From contig NZ_CP095078.1 in assembly GCF_022919075.1 (NCBI RefSeq), positions 3,968,001 to 4,032,000 on the forward strand: a stretch of 64,000 nucleotides of DNA, in the 5' to 3' direction. Below the pieces are notes generated by a model, which made no database searches, had not been told where the DNA came from, and saw nothing but the letters and a program-made list of their open reading frames with translations. The stretch is from Nocardioides sp. W7 (GTDB taxonomy: Bacteria; Actinomycetota; Actinomycetes; Propionibacteriales; Nocardioidaceae). Every line of letters starts with the position of its first letter. Position 1 is the first letter of the stretch. Positions 8,169 through 16,052 of this stretch are shown one piece after another. The position numbers and the translations under genes were made by a program.

Positions 8169-9203
8169 ATGATCACGATTGGCATCGACCCGCACAAGAG
8201 CTCCCTGACCGCGGTAGCGGTCCATCCTGACGGCCATACCAATCCACCGATTCGACTCGTGGTGGACAAGAACACCCAGGCCGCGATCCTCGCGTGGGCC
8301 TCTCAGTGGCCTGAGCGCCAGTGGGCAGTCGAAGGAGCCACCGGACTGGGCCGCGGCATTGCCCAGCAGCTCGTCACCGCCGGTGAGCTCGTGCTCGAGG
8401 TGCCGGCCAAGCTCGCGGCGCGAGCACGGCTCCTGGGGTCGAGCAGTGCCCGCAAGACCGATGTTGCCGACGCCATCTCGGTTGCCACGGTCGCCCTGCA
8501 CAACCGGCGCCTGAATCGCGTGCAGCTCGAGAACCACCACACGATCATGCGACTGCTCACTGAGCGTCGCGATGACCTGGTTGCCGAGCACACCCGGTGG
8601 ATCAACCGGCTGCACGTCCTGCTGCGCGATCTGCACCCCGGTGGCGCCGAGGTCCGGCTCGGCACCGTCGACGCCTCCACGCTGCTGACCAAGATCCGCC
8701 CGGTCACCGCCGCCGATCATCAGCGCAAGCACATCGCCCGCGACGTGGTGCGCGACCTCAAGCGCCACGAGGCATCGATCAAGGAACTCGATAAGCAGCT
8801 GCGAGCAGCAGTCACCGCGAGCGGCACCAGCCTCACCGAGATCCAGGGCATCGGGTTCCTGACCGCCGCGAAGATCCTCGCGCTGACCGCAGACATCCGG
8901 CGCTTCCCCAACCAGGAGCACTACGCCAGCTACGCCGGCACCGCGCCCATCGACGTTTCCAGCGGTGAGCAGGAGACCCACCGACTATCGAGGCGTGGCA
9001 ACCGCCAACTCAACGCAGCCATCCACGTCGCCGCCGTCACCCAGGCACGTGACCCCGGCCCCGGCCGCGACCACTACCGGCGCAAGATCGCCGAGCACAA
9101 GTCCGTCAAAGAAGCCCGCCGCAGCCTGAAACGACGCATCTCGAACGCCATCTACCGCCGCATCCTGAGCGACCAGCAACGCCTCGAACTTCAGGCCGCT
9201 TGA
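8169..9203 (+). CDS. IS110-superfamily transposase (IS1111-like)
   Basis: 344 aa, a normal full length. DEDD motifs are IGIDPHK, AVEGATG and RKTDVADAIS. The C-terminal domain contains IQGIGFLTAAKIL and the conserved IDVSSGEQETHRLSRRGNRQLN segment. The ATG at 8169 follows an AGGAAGG ribosome site. It is only distantly related to the neighbouring transposase at 6644, so the two elements are independent arrivals. Flanking subterminal inverted repeats place it near the IS1111 branch. Confidence 0.92.
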   Translation: MITIGIDPHKSSLTAVAVHPDGHTNPPIRLVVDKNTQAAILAWASQWPERQWAVEGATGLGRGIAQQLVTAGELVLEVPAKLAARARLLGSSSARKTDVADAISVATVALHNRRLNRVQLENHHTIMRLLTERRDDLVAEHTRWINRLHVLLRDLHPGGAEVRLGTVDASTLLTKIRPVTAADHQRKHIARDVVRDLKRHEASIKELDKQLRAAVTASGTSLTEIQGIGFLTAAKILALTADIRRFPNQEHYASYAGTAPIDVSSGEQETHRLSRRGNRQLNAAIHVAAVTQARDPGPGRDHYRRKIAEHKSVKEARRSLKRRISNAIYRRILSDQQRLELQAA

Positions 9204-9248
9204 CACACAGAGGCGCTCTTGAGCCACGCCTCGTCAGCGGTGCCCGGC

Positions 9249-9260
9249 GGGCTGCAGACC
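9249..9260. repeat. Right subterminal inverted repeat of IS element B
   Basis: GGGCTGCAGACC is the exact reverse complement of bases 7972 to 7983 and lies 45 bases after the transposase stop. Confidence 0.7.
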
Positions 9261-9385
9261 GATAGCGAGCCACACCCGGTAGCCGGGTGGGCAGCCCAAT
9301 AGAGAGCGAACCCACCGGGCACCTGGACCGAGTCTGGCCAGACATCGATCCTGCCGGGAGTCTCTAGTAGCCCACTAAGACGCCT

Positions 9386-9429
9386 AAGTTGCCATCCGGG
9401 GGTCGCACGGTCGAGCGGATGAGCAACTT
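9386..9429 (-). terminator. Hairpin downstream of the NACHT gene
   Basis: AAGTTGCCATCCG (9386 to 9398) pairs with CGGATGAGCAACTT (9416 to 9429), giving 13 base pairs with one bulged base and a 17-base loop. It begins 28 bases past the stop of the leftward gene at 9457. No strong T-run follows, as is usual for actinobacterial terminators. Confidence 0.5.
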
Positions 9430-9456
9430 GGTGGGTGCAAAGTGCTTATCTAAAGG

Positions 9457-12357
9457 TCAAATGTCCGTACGAGACACCAGAGGGGAACCCGTACTCCGAC
9501 TCAGCAGCAGGTCAACCCCAACCTGCCGACGGCTGCGGACGCCCGAATAGAAGCCCACGAAATGGGACAGGATCGTCCACAAGCTCGGCCGCAGTTCACT
9601 CGCGAACCTCGCGAATGCTGTTCGCGCCTGCGCTCTTTCAAGGACCGTTGCCAAGTCCTGGTCACCGAAGGGCTCGGATGGTGGCAGAGCAAACGCCAGA
9701 TCAGGTGTCAGAACCCGGATTCGGATGCTTCGTAGGGCCTCGAGGATGCGCTCACGGCCATCAAACTCGGCACCCCCCAGGGCGCGTAATGCTAGCTTGG
9801 CCACGTTCAGCGTCCGCGTAGAGCCGCTCGGGTAATTGGCGACCACAGACTCGCGCATCACTCCACCCCCGGCGTGCCAGACTTCGATGATTTCATGCTC
9901 ATCGTCGATGAGCGCAGCTTGCCATCCTGAGATCGATCCCTTAACGAACTTGCCAAGGGCCGTAGACCGAAATTCTGGCCGCTGCAATCCAAACGCGAGA
10001 ATCATCGCCGACGCCCGTTGCCGGAAGGAACCGTCGAGTGACTTCGTGAGGGCCCGGGTTATCGCCGCTAAGTAGTCCTCGTCCATATCGCCGATTCGCG
10101 CCAAGACGGCCGGATAGTCTGATGACGTCGTGAGAGCCGGCGACACATCTAAGGTCTCTAGACCGTGCATCAGTAGCAGACGGAGGTAAGCGGGCGCGCG
10201 GTCCGCAATCCCCTCCGCGAGAAGAGCCATAGACAAGTCAGGACCTAATGAAGCGATGCGGTCTAACGCGTCACCGGCGTCGACTTCCCGCAGGCTGTTC
10301 ACCGCGGACCCACGAAGATGTTCGTGCTCTGCGAAGACTCTACCAAAAGCCAACAGCCACGTATTGCGCCAGTGCACAGCTGGGCCGATGGCCGCAAGTT
10401 GCCTAACAATGCGTTCATCTGCACCAGTAGTCAGAGCTGACGCTGCCATGAACTCCTGAAGGCTTCGAACCTCGAACCCGACCCCATCACCCTTTGGCAC
10501 GACTAGGACCAGGCGCGTCAGCGCGGCGCTCTCGAGCTGGTCCACAAGTCCCTCGATCTCGGCTTCCTTGACCCCTTCTGCAATTAGCCGCGCCACAGCA
10601 ATTTCTCTGAACTCTGACAGCGGCAAGACTGCTTCGGCGTTGTCGTCCCGCTCGCTCGCGACTTGGAGACGAAGTCCGACTTCTTGGTGCAGTGCGTTTA
10701 TGTCGGACCTACGCACCTCTAGTAATCGGGCGATCGCGCCTTTCTTTCCAACCTCGCGGGCATAGATCGTTTCGTAGTATGACGAGAAGAGCTCATATCG
10801 ACCAGTAGGCACTTTAGCCGCAATCTCGGCCAGCAATAGCATGATGGTTACCTGCAGCGGACTCTGCATGAGGCGGGCAGTCGACGGCTCATTGAACGCT
10901 TCGTCCAACCGCCGCAGCGAAGCCGCGTGTAGTTCCTCGTCCTCTGCGTTGCGGACCGTTGAGAGTCGGTTCGCGTAGTTGAGCGCGTCGCGTCTTGAGA
11001 GTGGCGCTAGGCGCAGTCTTTGAAAATCGTCCTCTGACACATAGTGGTCATAGCCCTGAGGACGAGTGGTAATGACCACCAACAAATCGGCGTCTGCGTC
11101 GGCCGCCTCGAGCATGAAGTCTTCTACCTGCGCCCGCAAATGCTCGCGTACGGATGGATGGGCGACTTCATCTAGGCCATCAAGGACTACTAGCCACGGC
11201 CACTTCTCTAGCCATTTAAGGATCGACGCGTTCGACAGACCGTCTTCCTCTACCAATTCGCGCAGTTGTCTCGTGACCCACCTAATCAGCGTGACATCTT
11301 CGCCCCCGGCAATAGCGTCACCGTACGCAGCTAGATCTACGCGAATGGGCCAACGTCTGTTTCGCGGCTCTGCGATCCGCAAGTCTGCCATTACATTGCG
11401 CGTCGCCCGAACCACTTCGGCGGTAGCGGCAGGGATCGTAGCTAGATCGAGATTCCGCACCAGCGCCACTCGATAAAACTGTGTGAGCATCTGCGAAAGA
11501 GTTGTCTTTCCCTGGCCCGGGTCTCCGACTAGGAGGAAGTGAGTTGGCCCCGGGGGGCGCCCCTTTGCCCGGGGCGCAAGGATCGAATCCCCATGCTCCA
11601 GGATGTGCTTGACAGTCTGCACTAAACGCGAATGCTGATGTTGATCTACCAACGTGGCGTTGAGATCGGTGCAAACTTGCTCAAGGAACAGTTTGTCGTT
11701 CGAGCGAAACCCCTGCTCGCTGAGCCGGATAATGCGCTCCCTACCTAACATCTTCAACGCGTGCTTAGAGAGCACTACGTCAAGGTTGCGAGGGAGGGAA
11801 ACCAAACTGCTCGCGTCTGCGAAGACGTCTGCGGGCGCGATAAAGGCTGCGAACCTCTTCCGCACCGACACGTCGGCGTCGAGGAGGCGCTCAACTGCGT
11901 CTCTCGGAAACACGCGCCACCCACGGATGCCCAAGTTCTCCGCTTGCTCGTGCATCAGCGAGTCGAAGCGGTCCCTACCACCGCCAGCCGCGGGCGAAAG
12001 CGCCACATTGGTCACGAATATCAAGTACTCGGGCAGTTGTCCCTTTACGCGTCGTTCACTCTTAGGATTGGCCCAGACGAGCAACTCCCGCTCGACCTGG
12101 TCAATGAACCAGTTTTGGTCGTGGGTCGTCCCGAGTCGGTCTTGCCTGAACTTGACTTGACCTACGACGTAGCCATCCCACGCGGCACTTGTTCCGTCAA
12201 CGCCATTCCATGTGACCTGACCCTGGAGGGTAAAATCGCGACCCCCGTCCTTGCCTGCGCCGTAGGTCTTTACGGCATGCCCTAAGACCTTAAACATGAG
12301 CGCCTGACTCATGTGCTCAAACTGATCCGGGCCAAGGTTCTCTAGGTCGTATTGCAA
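9457..12357 (-). CDS. STAND NTPase: N-terminal PD-(D/E)xK nuclease fused to NACHT, Avs/bNACHT-like defence protein
   Basis: 966 aa. Residues 1 to about 160 look like an Mrr-type restriction-endonuclease fold (AGKDGGRDF at 34 to 42, GQVKFRQ at 66 to 72). A NACHT module follows: P-loop LVGDPGQGKTTL (about 276 to 287), Walker B WLVVLDGLDEV (about 388 to 398), a sensor-like TTRPQGYDHY, and the winged-helix signature RSLQEFMAA near residue 645. The C-terminal 300 residues are helical, a probable ligand-sensing region. Known relatives bind a phage protein, oligomerise and let the effector nuclease destroy DNA. The TTG start at 12357 has a GGTGGAGACAG ribosome site just upstream; the first internal ATG would remove only 15 residues. 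It stands alone between an IS and a rightward gene, and its base composition is less GC-rich than the core region. Confidence 0.85.
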   Translation of the reverse strand: MQYDLENLGPDQFEHMSQALMFKVLGHAVKTYGAGKDGGRDFTLQGQVTWNGVDGTSAAWDGYVVGQVKFRQDRLGTTHDQNWFIDQVERELLVWANPKSERRVKGQLPEYLIFVTNVALSPAAGGGRDRFDSLMHEQAENLGIRGWRVFPRDAVERLLDADVSVRKRFAAFIAPADVFADASSLVSLPRNLDVVLSKHALKMLGRERIIRLSEQGFRSNDKLFLEQVCTDLNATLVDQHQHSRLVQTVKHILEHGDSILAPRAKGRPPGPTHFLLVGDPGQGKTTLSQMLTQFYRVALVRNLDLATIPAATAEVVRATRNVMADLRIAEPRNRRWPIRVDLAAYGDAIAGGEDVTLIRWVTRQLRELVEEDGLSNASILKWLEKWPWLVVLDGLDEVAHPSVREHLRAQVEDFMLEAADADADLLVVITTRPQGYDHYVSEDDFQRLRLAPLSRRDALNYANRLSTVRNAEDEELHAASLRRLDEAFNEPSTARLMQSPLQVTIMLLLAEIAAKVPTGRYELFSSYYETIYAREVGKKGAIARLLEVRRSDINALHQEVGLRLQVASERDDNAEAVLPLSEFREIAVARLIAEGVKEAEIEGLVDQLESAALTRLVLVVPKGDGVGFEVRSLQEFMAASALTTGADERIVRQLAAIGPAVHWRNTWLLAFGRVFAEHEHLRGSAVNSLREVDAGDALDRIASLGPDLSMALLAEGIADRAPAYLRLLLMHGLETLDVSPALTTSSDYPAVLARIGDMDEDYLAAITRALTKSLDGSFRQRASAMILAFGLQRPEFRSTALGKFVKGSISGWQAALIDDEHEIIEVWHAGGGVMRESVVANYPSGSTRTLNVAKLALRALGGAEFDGRERILEALRSIRIRVLTPDLAFALPPSEPFGDQDLATVLERAQARTAFARFASELRPSLWTILSHFVGFYSGVRSRRQVGVDLLLSRSTGSPLVSRTDI

Positions 12358-12758
12358 CTGTCTCCACCAGTCCGAACTCGTGTGCGCAACGCCATCACGT
12401 CGTACAGGCGAGCCTAGAGCACAGGCGGCTCAAACTGTTCTCATTCGCGATAGTCGAAGGGTTGCCGCGTGCTCGACTGGAATTGTTGGCTTGAGGCAGG
12501 GTCGCCCGTCGTGCCGGACGGGCCTCACGTCATGCTTCAGCCCACCGTCGGCGACTAGCTCAGTGAGGCCGCTGCTCCTTGGTGGCCTAGCCGTGATGCC
12601 CGGGCGACGACTTCCGGGCGAGCGTCATACCACCGCGTGAGGGCGGCTACGCCTGAGACCTGCTGCCGGTCACGCTCTTGTTAGCGATTTCGGCCCGCCA
12701 GGAGGATCACGGTGACACCCTGCGAAGGTCACGCCGCTACCGTCCGGGGGTCCCCGTC
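12358..12758. other. Intergenic region without a convincing gene
   Basis: About 400 bases between the divergent NACHT and exonuclease-fusion genes. Short open frames here have no recognisable content. It contains a CGACTAGCTC block at 12551 that recurs at 18429, a GGCTACGC element at 12645 (see the repeat entries), and a strong AGGAGGATCACG ribosome-like site before a GTG at 12712 that is out of frame with the following gene. Confidence 0.5.
12633..12652 (+). repeat. Shared hairpin-CTACGC element, weakest copy
   Basis: CCGCGTGAGGGCGGCTACGC: a CCGC/GCGG stem immediately followed by CTACGC. It resembles the copies at 14514 and 18456 and lies about 100 bases upstream of the rightward gene at 12759. 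The match is shorter than between the other two copies. Confidence 0.4.
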
Positions 12759-14483
12759 ATGGCTTGGTTCGATCGTTTCCGCCGCTCAACCCGAGTTCCG
12801 CGCCCTACAGGAGCGACCAAGCCAAGACGAACGACAACTCCGGCACCGGCTTCGCAGGCCGCGCCCTCGTCAGTCCCGCGTCCTGGTCCCCACCCACGAT
12901 TCGTCGTGCTCGACGTCGAGACCACCGGCCTGTCGGCCACCACCCATCGCGTGCTCGAGATCGCGCTGGTCACGACCGACCCATCGGGACGCGTGCTCGA
13001 CGAATGGACCACCAGGCTGAACCCCCAGGGCCCGGTCGGCGCCACCCACATCCACGGCATCACCGACGCCGACGTCCGTCACGCCCCCGTGTTCACCGAC
13101 GTCCTCGACGAACTCAACCAACGCCTCACCGGCGCCGCCCTCGTCGCGCACAACGCCCGCTTCGACCTAGCCTTCCTACGCGCCGAGTACGCCCGCGCAC
13201 AGTGGCGCCTGCCCTACCTCCCAGCGCTCTGCACCCTCGACGCCTCATCCCACCACCTGCCCCACCTTCCACGCCGCCGCCTAACCGACTGCTGCCACGC
13301 AATCGGCCACCCACTCATTCACGCCCACTCCGCTCTCAGCGACGCCCGAGGCACCGCAGCCCTCCTCGCGCACTACCTCCACCCCCACTACGGCGTCCCA
13401 GCGCAACCCGAACACGTACGGATGCCGCACGATGCGCTGGCCATCACCTGGCCGTCAGGTCCAGAAGCGGCACCCGTGCCCGTCGCCACCGGCCGCAGAT
13501 CCGCGAGCCTCACACGGCGACGCGATCTGTCGGACCGAGCGCGGCGCAACGTCGAAGCGCTGAACCTCACCACGGCACGCCCGACTCAGCCGCTGGTGCA
13601 GCTGGTCGAACGATTCACCCTCGCTGACGCCCTCGACGAGGGCGCGCCGACCGGCGCGCTCGCCTACCTGGAGAAGCTCGCCGAGGTCCTCGAGGACGGA
13701 ATCCTCACCCCCGACGAGGCCGCTGACCTCGACGAGGTCGCATCAATGCACGACCTCGACCAGCCCTCGATCACCCTCACCCACCGCGCCTTCGTCCTCG
13801 CACTCGCCCACGCCGCACTCGCAGACGGCAAGGTCACTCGCGCAGAGACCGACGAACTCCGCGTCGTCGCCGCACTACTCGACGTCGACCCCACCGTCGT
13901 CCGCACCCTGGTCACAGAGGCCGAGACCACCCGACAGACCCGCCTGTCCGCCAACCTCGGACCACTGCCGGACGACTGGGCACACGGCGAACCACTCCGC
14001 GTCGGAGACCGCGTCGTCTTCACCGGATGCGAGGGCGCCGGCCGCGACGAGCTCGAGCAACGGTCAACCGTGCTCGGTGTGCGAGTCATCGGAACCGTGT
14101 CCTCTAAGACCGCGATGCTCGTCACCGACGGCACGATGCTCGGAGGGAAGCACCAGAAGGCCACCAGCCTCGGGATCCGGACCATCGACCCCTCCACCTA
14201 CCGCCTCCTGCTCCAGCATCTGCAGCCCGCGGCAACCCCACCTAGCCAGGAGACCCGTCGACCGCAGGTCGGAGTCTTAGCGCCCACAATCGCAGCCCTT
14301 CCCACCGACCCCCCGACCGCACCGGCCACGGTCGCTACCCCGGCGCCGTCCGACACCCTCAACGCCGCGGTACCCCCGGCCGCGGTACGTGCCTGGGGAC
14401 GCGACAACGGCTGGGAGATCGGACAGCGGGGTCGACTACCCGCTGGTCTGCTCGAGGCCTACAACGCAGCGCGACAGGACTAA
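12759..14483 (+). CDS. DnaQ-family exonuclease fused to TerB-like, BRCT and Lsr2-like domains
   Basis: 574 aa. Domains in order: a DEDDh 3'-5' exonuclease (about 45 to 210; FVVLDVETTGL, AHNARFDLAFL, and the HSALSD motif at 190 to 195 with catalytic His and Asp); a TerB-like helical domain (about 300 to 385; GILTPDEAADLDE and ALADGKVTRAETDEL); a BRCT-like domain (about 412 to 490; GDRVVFTGCEG, GGKHQKATSLGI); a proline-rich linker; and a C-terminal segment (541 to 571; VRAWGRDNGWEIGQRGRLPA) that closely matches the Lsr2 AT-hook-like DNA-binding domain. The ATG at 12759 is the only good in-frame start but has a weak ribosome site, whereas the strong site upstream serves an out-of-frame GTG at 12712. 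It may act in DNA repair or defence on Lsr2-type AT-rich targets. Confidence 0.82.
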   Translation: MAWFDRFRRSTRVPRPTGATKPRRTTTPAPASQAAPSSVPRPGPHPRFVVLDVETTGLSATTHRVLEIALVTTDPSGRVLDEWTTRLNPQGPVGATHIHGITDADVRHAPVFTDVLDELNQRLTGAALVAHNARFDLAFLRAEYARAQWRLPYLPALCTLDASSHHLPHLPRRRLTDCCHAIGHPLIHAHSALSDARGTAALLAHYLHPHYGVPAQPEHVRMPHDALAITWPSGPEAAPVPVATGRRSASLTRRRDLSDRARRNVEALNLTTARPTQPLVQLVERFTLADALDEGAPTGALAYLEKLAEVLEDGILTPDEAADLDEVASMHDLDQPSITLTHRAFVLALAHAALADGKVTRAETDELRVVAALLDVDPTVVRTLVTEAETTRQTRLSANLGPLPDDWAHGEPLRVGDRVVFTGCEGAGRDELEQRSTVLGVRVIGTVSSKTAMLVTDGTMLGGKHQKATSLGIRTIDPSTYRLLLQHLQPAATPPSQETRRPQVGVLAPTIAALPTDPPTAPATVATPAPSDTLNAAVPPAAVRAWGRDNGWEIGQRGRLPAGLLEAYNAARQD

Positions 14484-14513
14484 GTCAGCGGCGGCATTCC
14501 AGTCATCAGCTCT

Positions 14514-14542
14514 GCCACGTTGAGAGTGGCTACGCTCGCCCG
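14514..14542 (+). repeat. Shared hairpin-CTACGC element, copy 1
   Basis: GCCAC at 14514 pairs with GTGGC at 14526, followed directly by TACGCTCGCCCG. The 15 bases at 14528 to 14542 (GGCTACGCTCGCCCG) are identical to 18470 to 18484. It lies 86 bases before the start of the 228-aa gene. It could be a promoter with an overlapping operator; the TACGCT would serve as the -10, but no clear -35 is seen. Confidence 0.55.
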
Positions 14543-14627
14543 TGATCTGCCGCGACCCGCGCGCGAGGCGGTTGCGTCTTACCGCAGCTTCTGTGTTCGG
14601 ACCGGCGCCCCGGACTAGCCTCAGGTC

Positions 14628-15314
14628 ATGGGAGATGGGCGCGGAAACTGGTTCGATGAGGCCTTGGCTGCCGGCGCGGGCCTCATCCCAATCGCGGGCC
14701 CCTTCTTGGAAGGTCCGGCATCTCGTCTGGTTGGAAAGGTCCGCGAAGAGCAAGCTCGGCTACGGTCGAAGGCCCTGCGGGCGGCGGAGCGCGTCTCGGG
14801 CCTATCGCGTGAAGCTCTCGCCGAGAGGATCGAAGTACGCCCAGAACTTGTGCCGATCACCGTGCGCGTCCTGCACCTCGCCGGGATGAAGGGCCAGGAC
14901 GAGATGCTAACTCTGCTGGGTGCAGCTCTCGGCACAGCTGCCGCGAACCCAGATCGTGCCTCCGAGGTCGAACTGCTCCTGAGTGGCATCGCGTCGCTCC
15001 GCGGGGAGCACATCCGGGTCCTGAAGGCGATGAGCCGGACACCGAAGTGGCGGAAGCTACCTAAGGAACTTCTCGACCGATCGGTAAGGCCATCCGAGAC
15101 CGTTGAAGCCACAGCCTGGAACCCTGAGGCTCTAGCCGACGAAGTACTCCTAGCTAATGACGTGGCGTGGCAATGCATACTTGGTCTGGAAGCAGCAGGG
15201 TTCGTGAGGAGTCAGCCAATGTCCGGGTTTGCGGTCAGCGACCCGTCTTCGGGCTACACCGTCAGTAAGACCGGCCAGGTCGTCCTCGACGTCCTGCACG
15301 AACACGACACCTGA
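14628..15314 (+). CDS. Uncharacterised 228-aa protein
   Basis: 228 aa, not recognised. The N-terminus has a glycine-rich amphipathic stretch (AGAGLIPIAGPFLEG), followed by a basic helix and a mostly helical middle. The last 50 residues look like a winged-helix unit (LLANDVAWQCILGLEAAGFV, then a beta hairpin with a GYTV turn). There is no signal peptide. The ATG at 14628 is the first in-frame start. It stands alone, with the shared hairpin element 86 bases upstream, between the exonuclease fusion and the convergent three-gene operon. Its position in a defence-like stretch is the only functional hint. Confidence 0.68.
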   Translation: MGDGRGNWFDEALAAGAGLIPIAGPFLEGPASRLVGKVREEQARLRSKALRAAERVSGLSREALAERIEVRPELVPITVRVLHLAGMKGQDEMLTLLGAALGTAAANPDRASEVELLLSGIASLRGEHIRVLKAMSRTPKWRKLPKELLDRSVRPSETVEATAWNPEALADEVLLANDVAWQCILGLEAAGFVRSQPMSGFAVSDPSSGYTVSKTGQVVLDVLHEHDT

Positions 15315-15416
15315 GGGCTGCGTCCTTCCCCCCGCGTAACAGCGCCGTCTTCGTGCGTGAGGACTGACGACCAACACGCGAAAGAGCAACAGCAACTCTC
15401 GGTCCATCAATATTCA

Positions 15417-16052
15417 CTAACAATTGCCTCGCCGCGCGAGTAGCAATTCCGACAGAGCCGTATCGCAGACGCAACTTTCTGACCTGGCAGCGTCGATAGA
15501 GAAGAACGGCTCGTTCCAAACCTGCTCCCACACTTTGTGGTATTGCGCGAACAGGGCCGACATATGGTCAACCCCAAGCATTTCGGACGGACTCCACTCC
15601 TCAATCGATCGAGACGATATGCGTTCCCACAGAAAATCGAACTGCGCGCCCAGGTAGAGCGTCGATATAACCGGGACGGCTCGGTGCGCAGCAACAAACT
15701 CAGGCAGGCGCGCCTCTTGCGTAACGCTCGGAAGTCGAGAAAGGTCAGATGGGATCCAGCGGTCGAGTAACACGAAATCAACGGGGAGACTAGTTGCCAC
15801 CACGGAACGTGCGCGAATCCGCTCCAGCCTCGCATCAGCGTTCCGATTCGGGTCGACAGATTCTATTTTCGCATCCCATCTCTTAATCTGATCGGTAATT
15901 TCCGCGACCTCTGCGCTCACTTGCGCATTGCGAGAAATGATTCTGCTCGAGTAGCCCAAATCGCCCAGACACCGATTCAGATTCCGAACCAAGGTGCTCT
16001 TGCCGGACCCATCGAAGCCTTCTATCGCCACTACAGTCGGCGGACGAGTCAT
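15417..16052 (-). CDS. Thymidylate-kinase-like P-loop protein of an unknown three-gene operon
   Basis: 211 aa from the ATG at 16052, which overlaps the upstream stop by ATGA. An in-frame upstream start exists but would intrude into the previous gene. The P-loop is AIEGFDGSGKST (about residues 9 to 20), exactly the thymidylate/nucleoside-kinase style, and LLDRWIPSDL near residue 95 corresponds to the DR motif of that family. The lid region around KRWDAKIESVDPNRNADARLE and the C-terminal half differ from housekeeping Tmk, so the substrate may not be dTMP. It is third in a leftward, fully coupled operon after a receiver-like membrane protein and a PtsI-like protein. A nucleotide-phosphorylating effector is an inference. 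Confidence 0.75.
   Translation of the reverse strand: MTRPPTVVAIEGFDGSGKSTLVRNLNRCLGDLGYSSRIISRNAQVSAEVAEITDQIKRWDAKIESVDPNRNADARLERIRARSVVATSLPVDFVLLDRWIPSDLSRLPSVTQEARLPEFVAAHRAVPVISTLYLGAQFDFLWERISSRSIEEWSPSEMLGVDHMSALFAQYHKVWEQVWNEPFFSIDAARSESCVCDTALSELLLARRGNC

Larger units (their letters stand above)
7965..9275 (+). mobile_element. IS110-superfamily insertion sequence B with subterminal inverted repeats
   Basis: A rightward transposase gene is flanked by a perfect 12-base inverted repeat, GGTCTGCAGCCC at 7972 and GGGCTGCAGACC at 9249. Subterminal inverted repeats of this size are known from the IS1111 group. About 185 bases of noncoding DNA lie between the left repeat and the start codon, and about 45 between the stop and the right repeat. 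The ends should lie a few bases outside the repeats; the stated limits are approximate. Confidence 0.65.

Noticed and set aside
12380..12640. Rightward 86-codon frame before the exonuclease fusion
   Set aside because: No domain, no ribosome site and composition typical of noncoding GC-rich frames.
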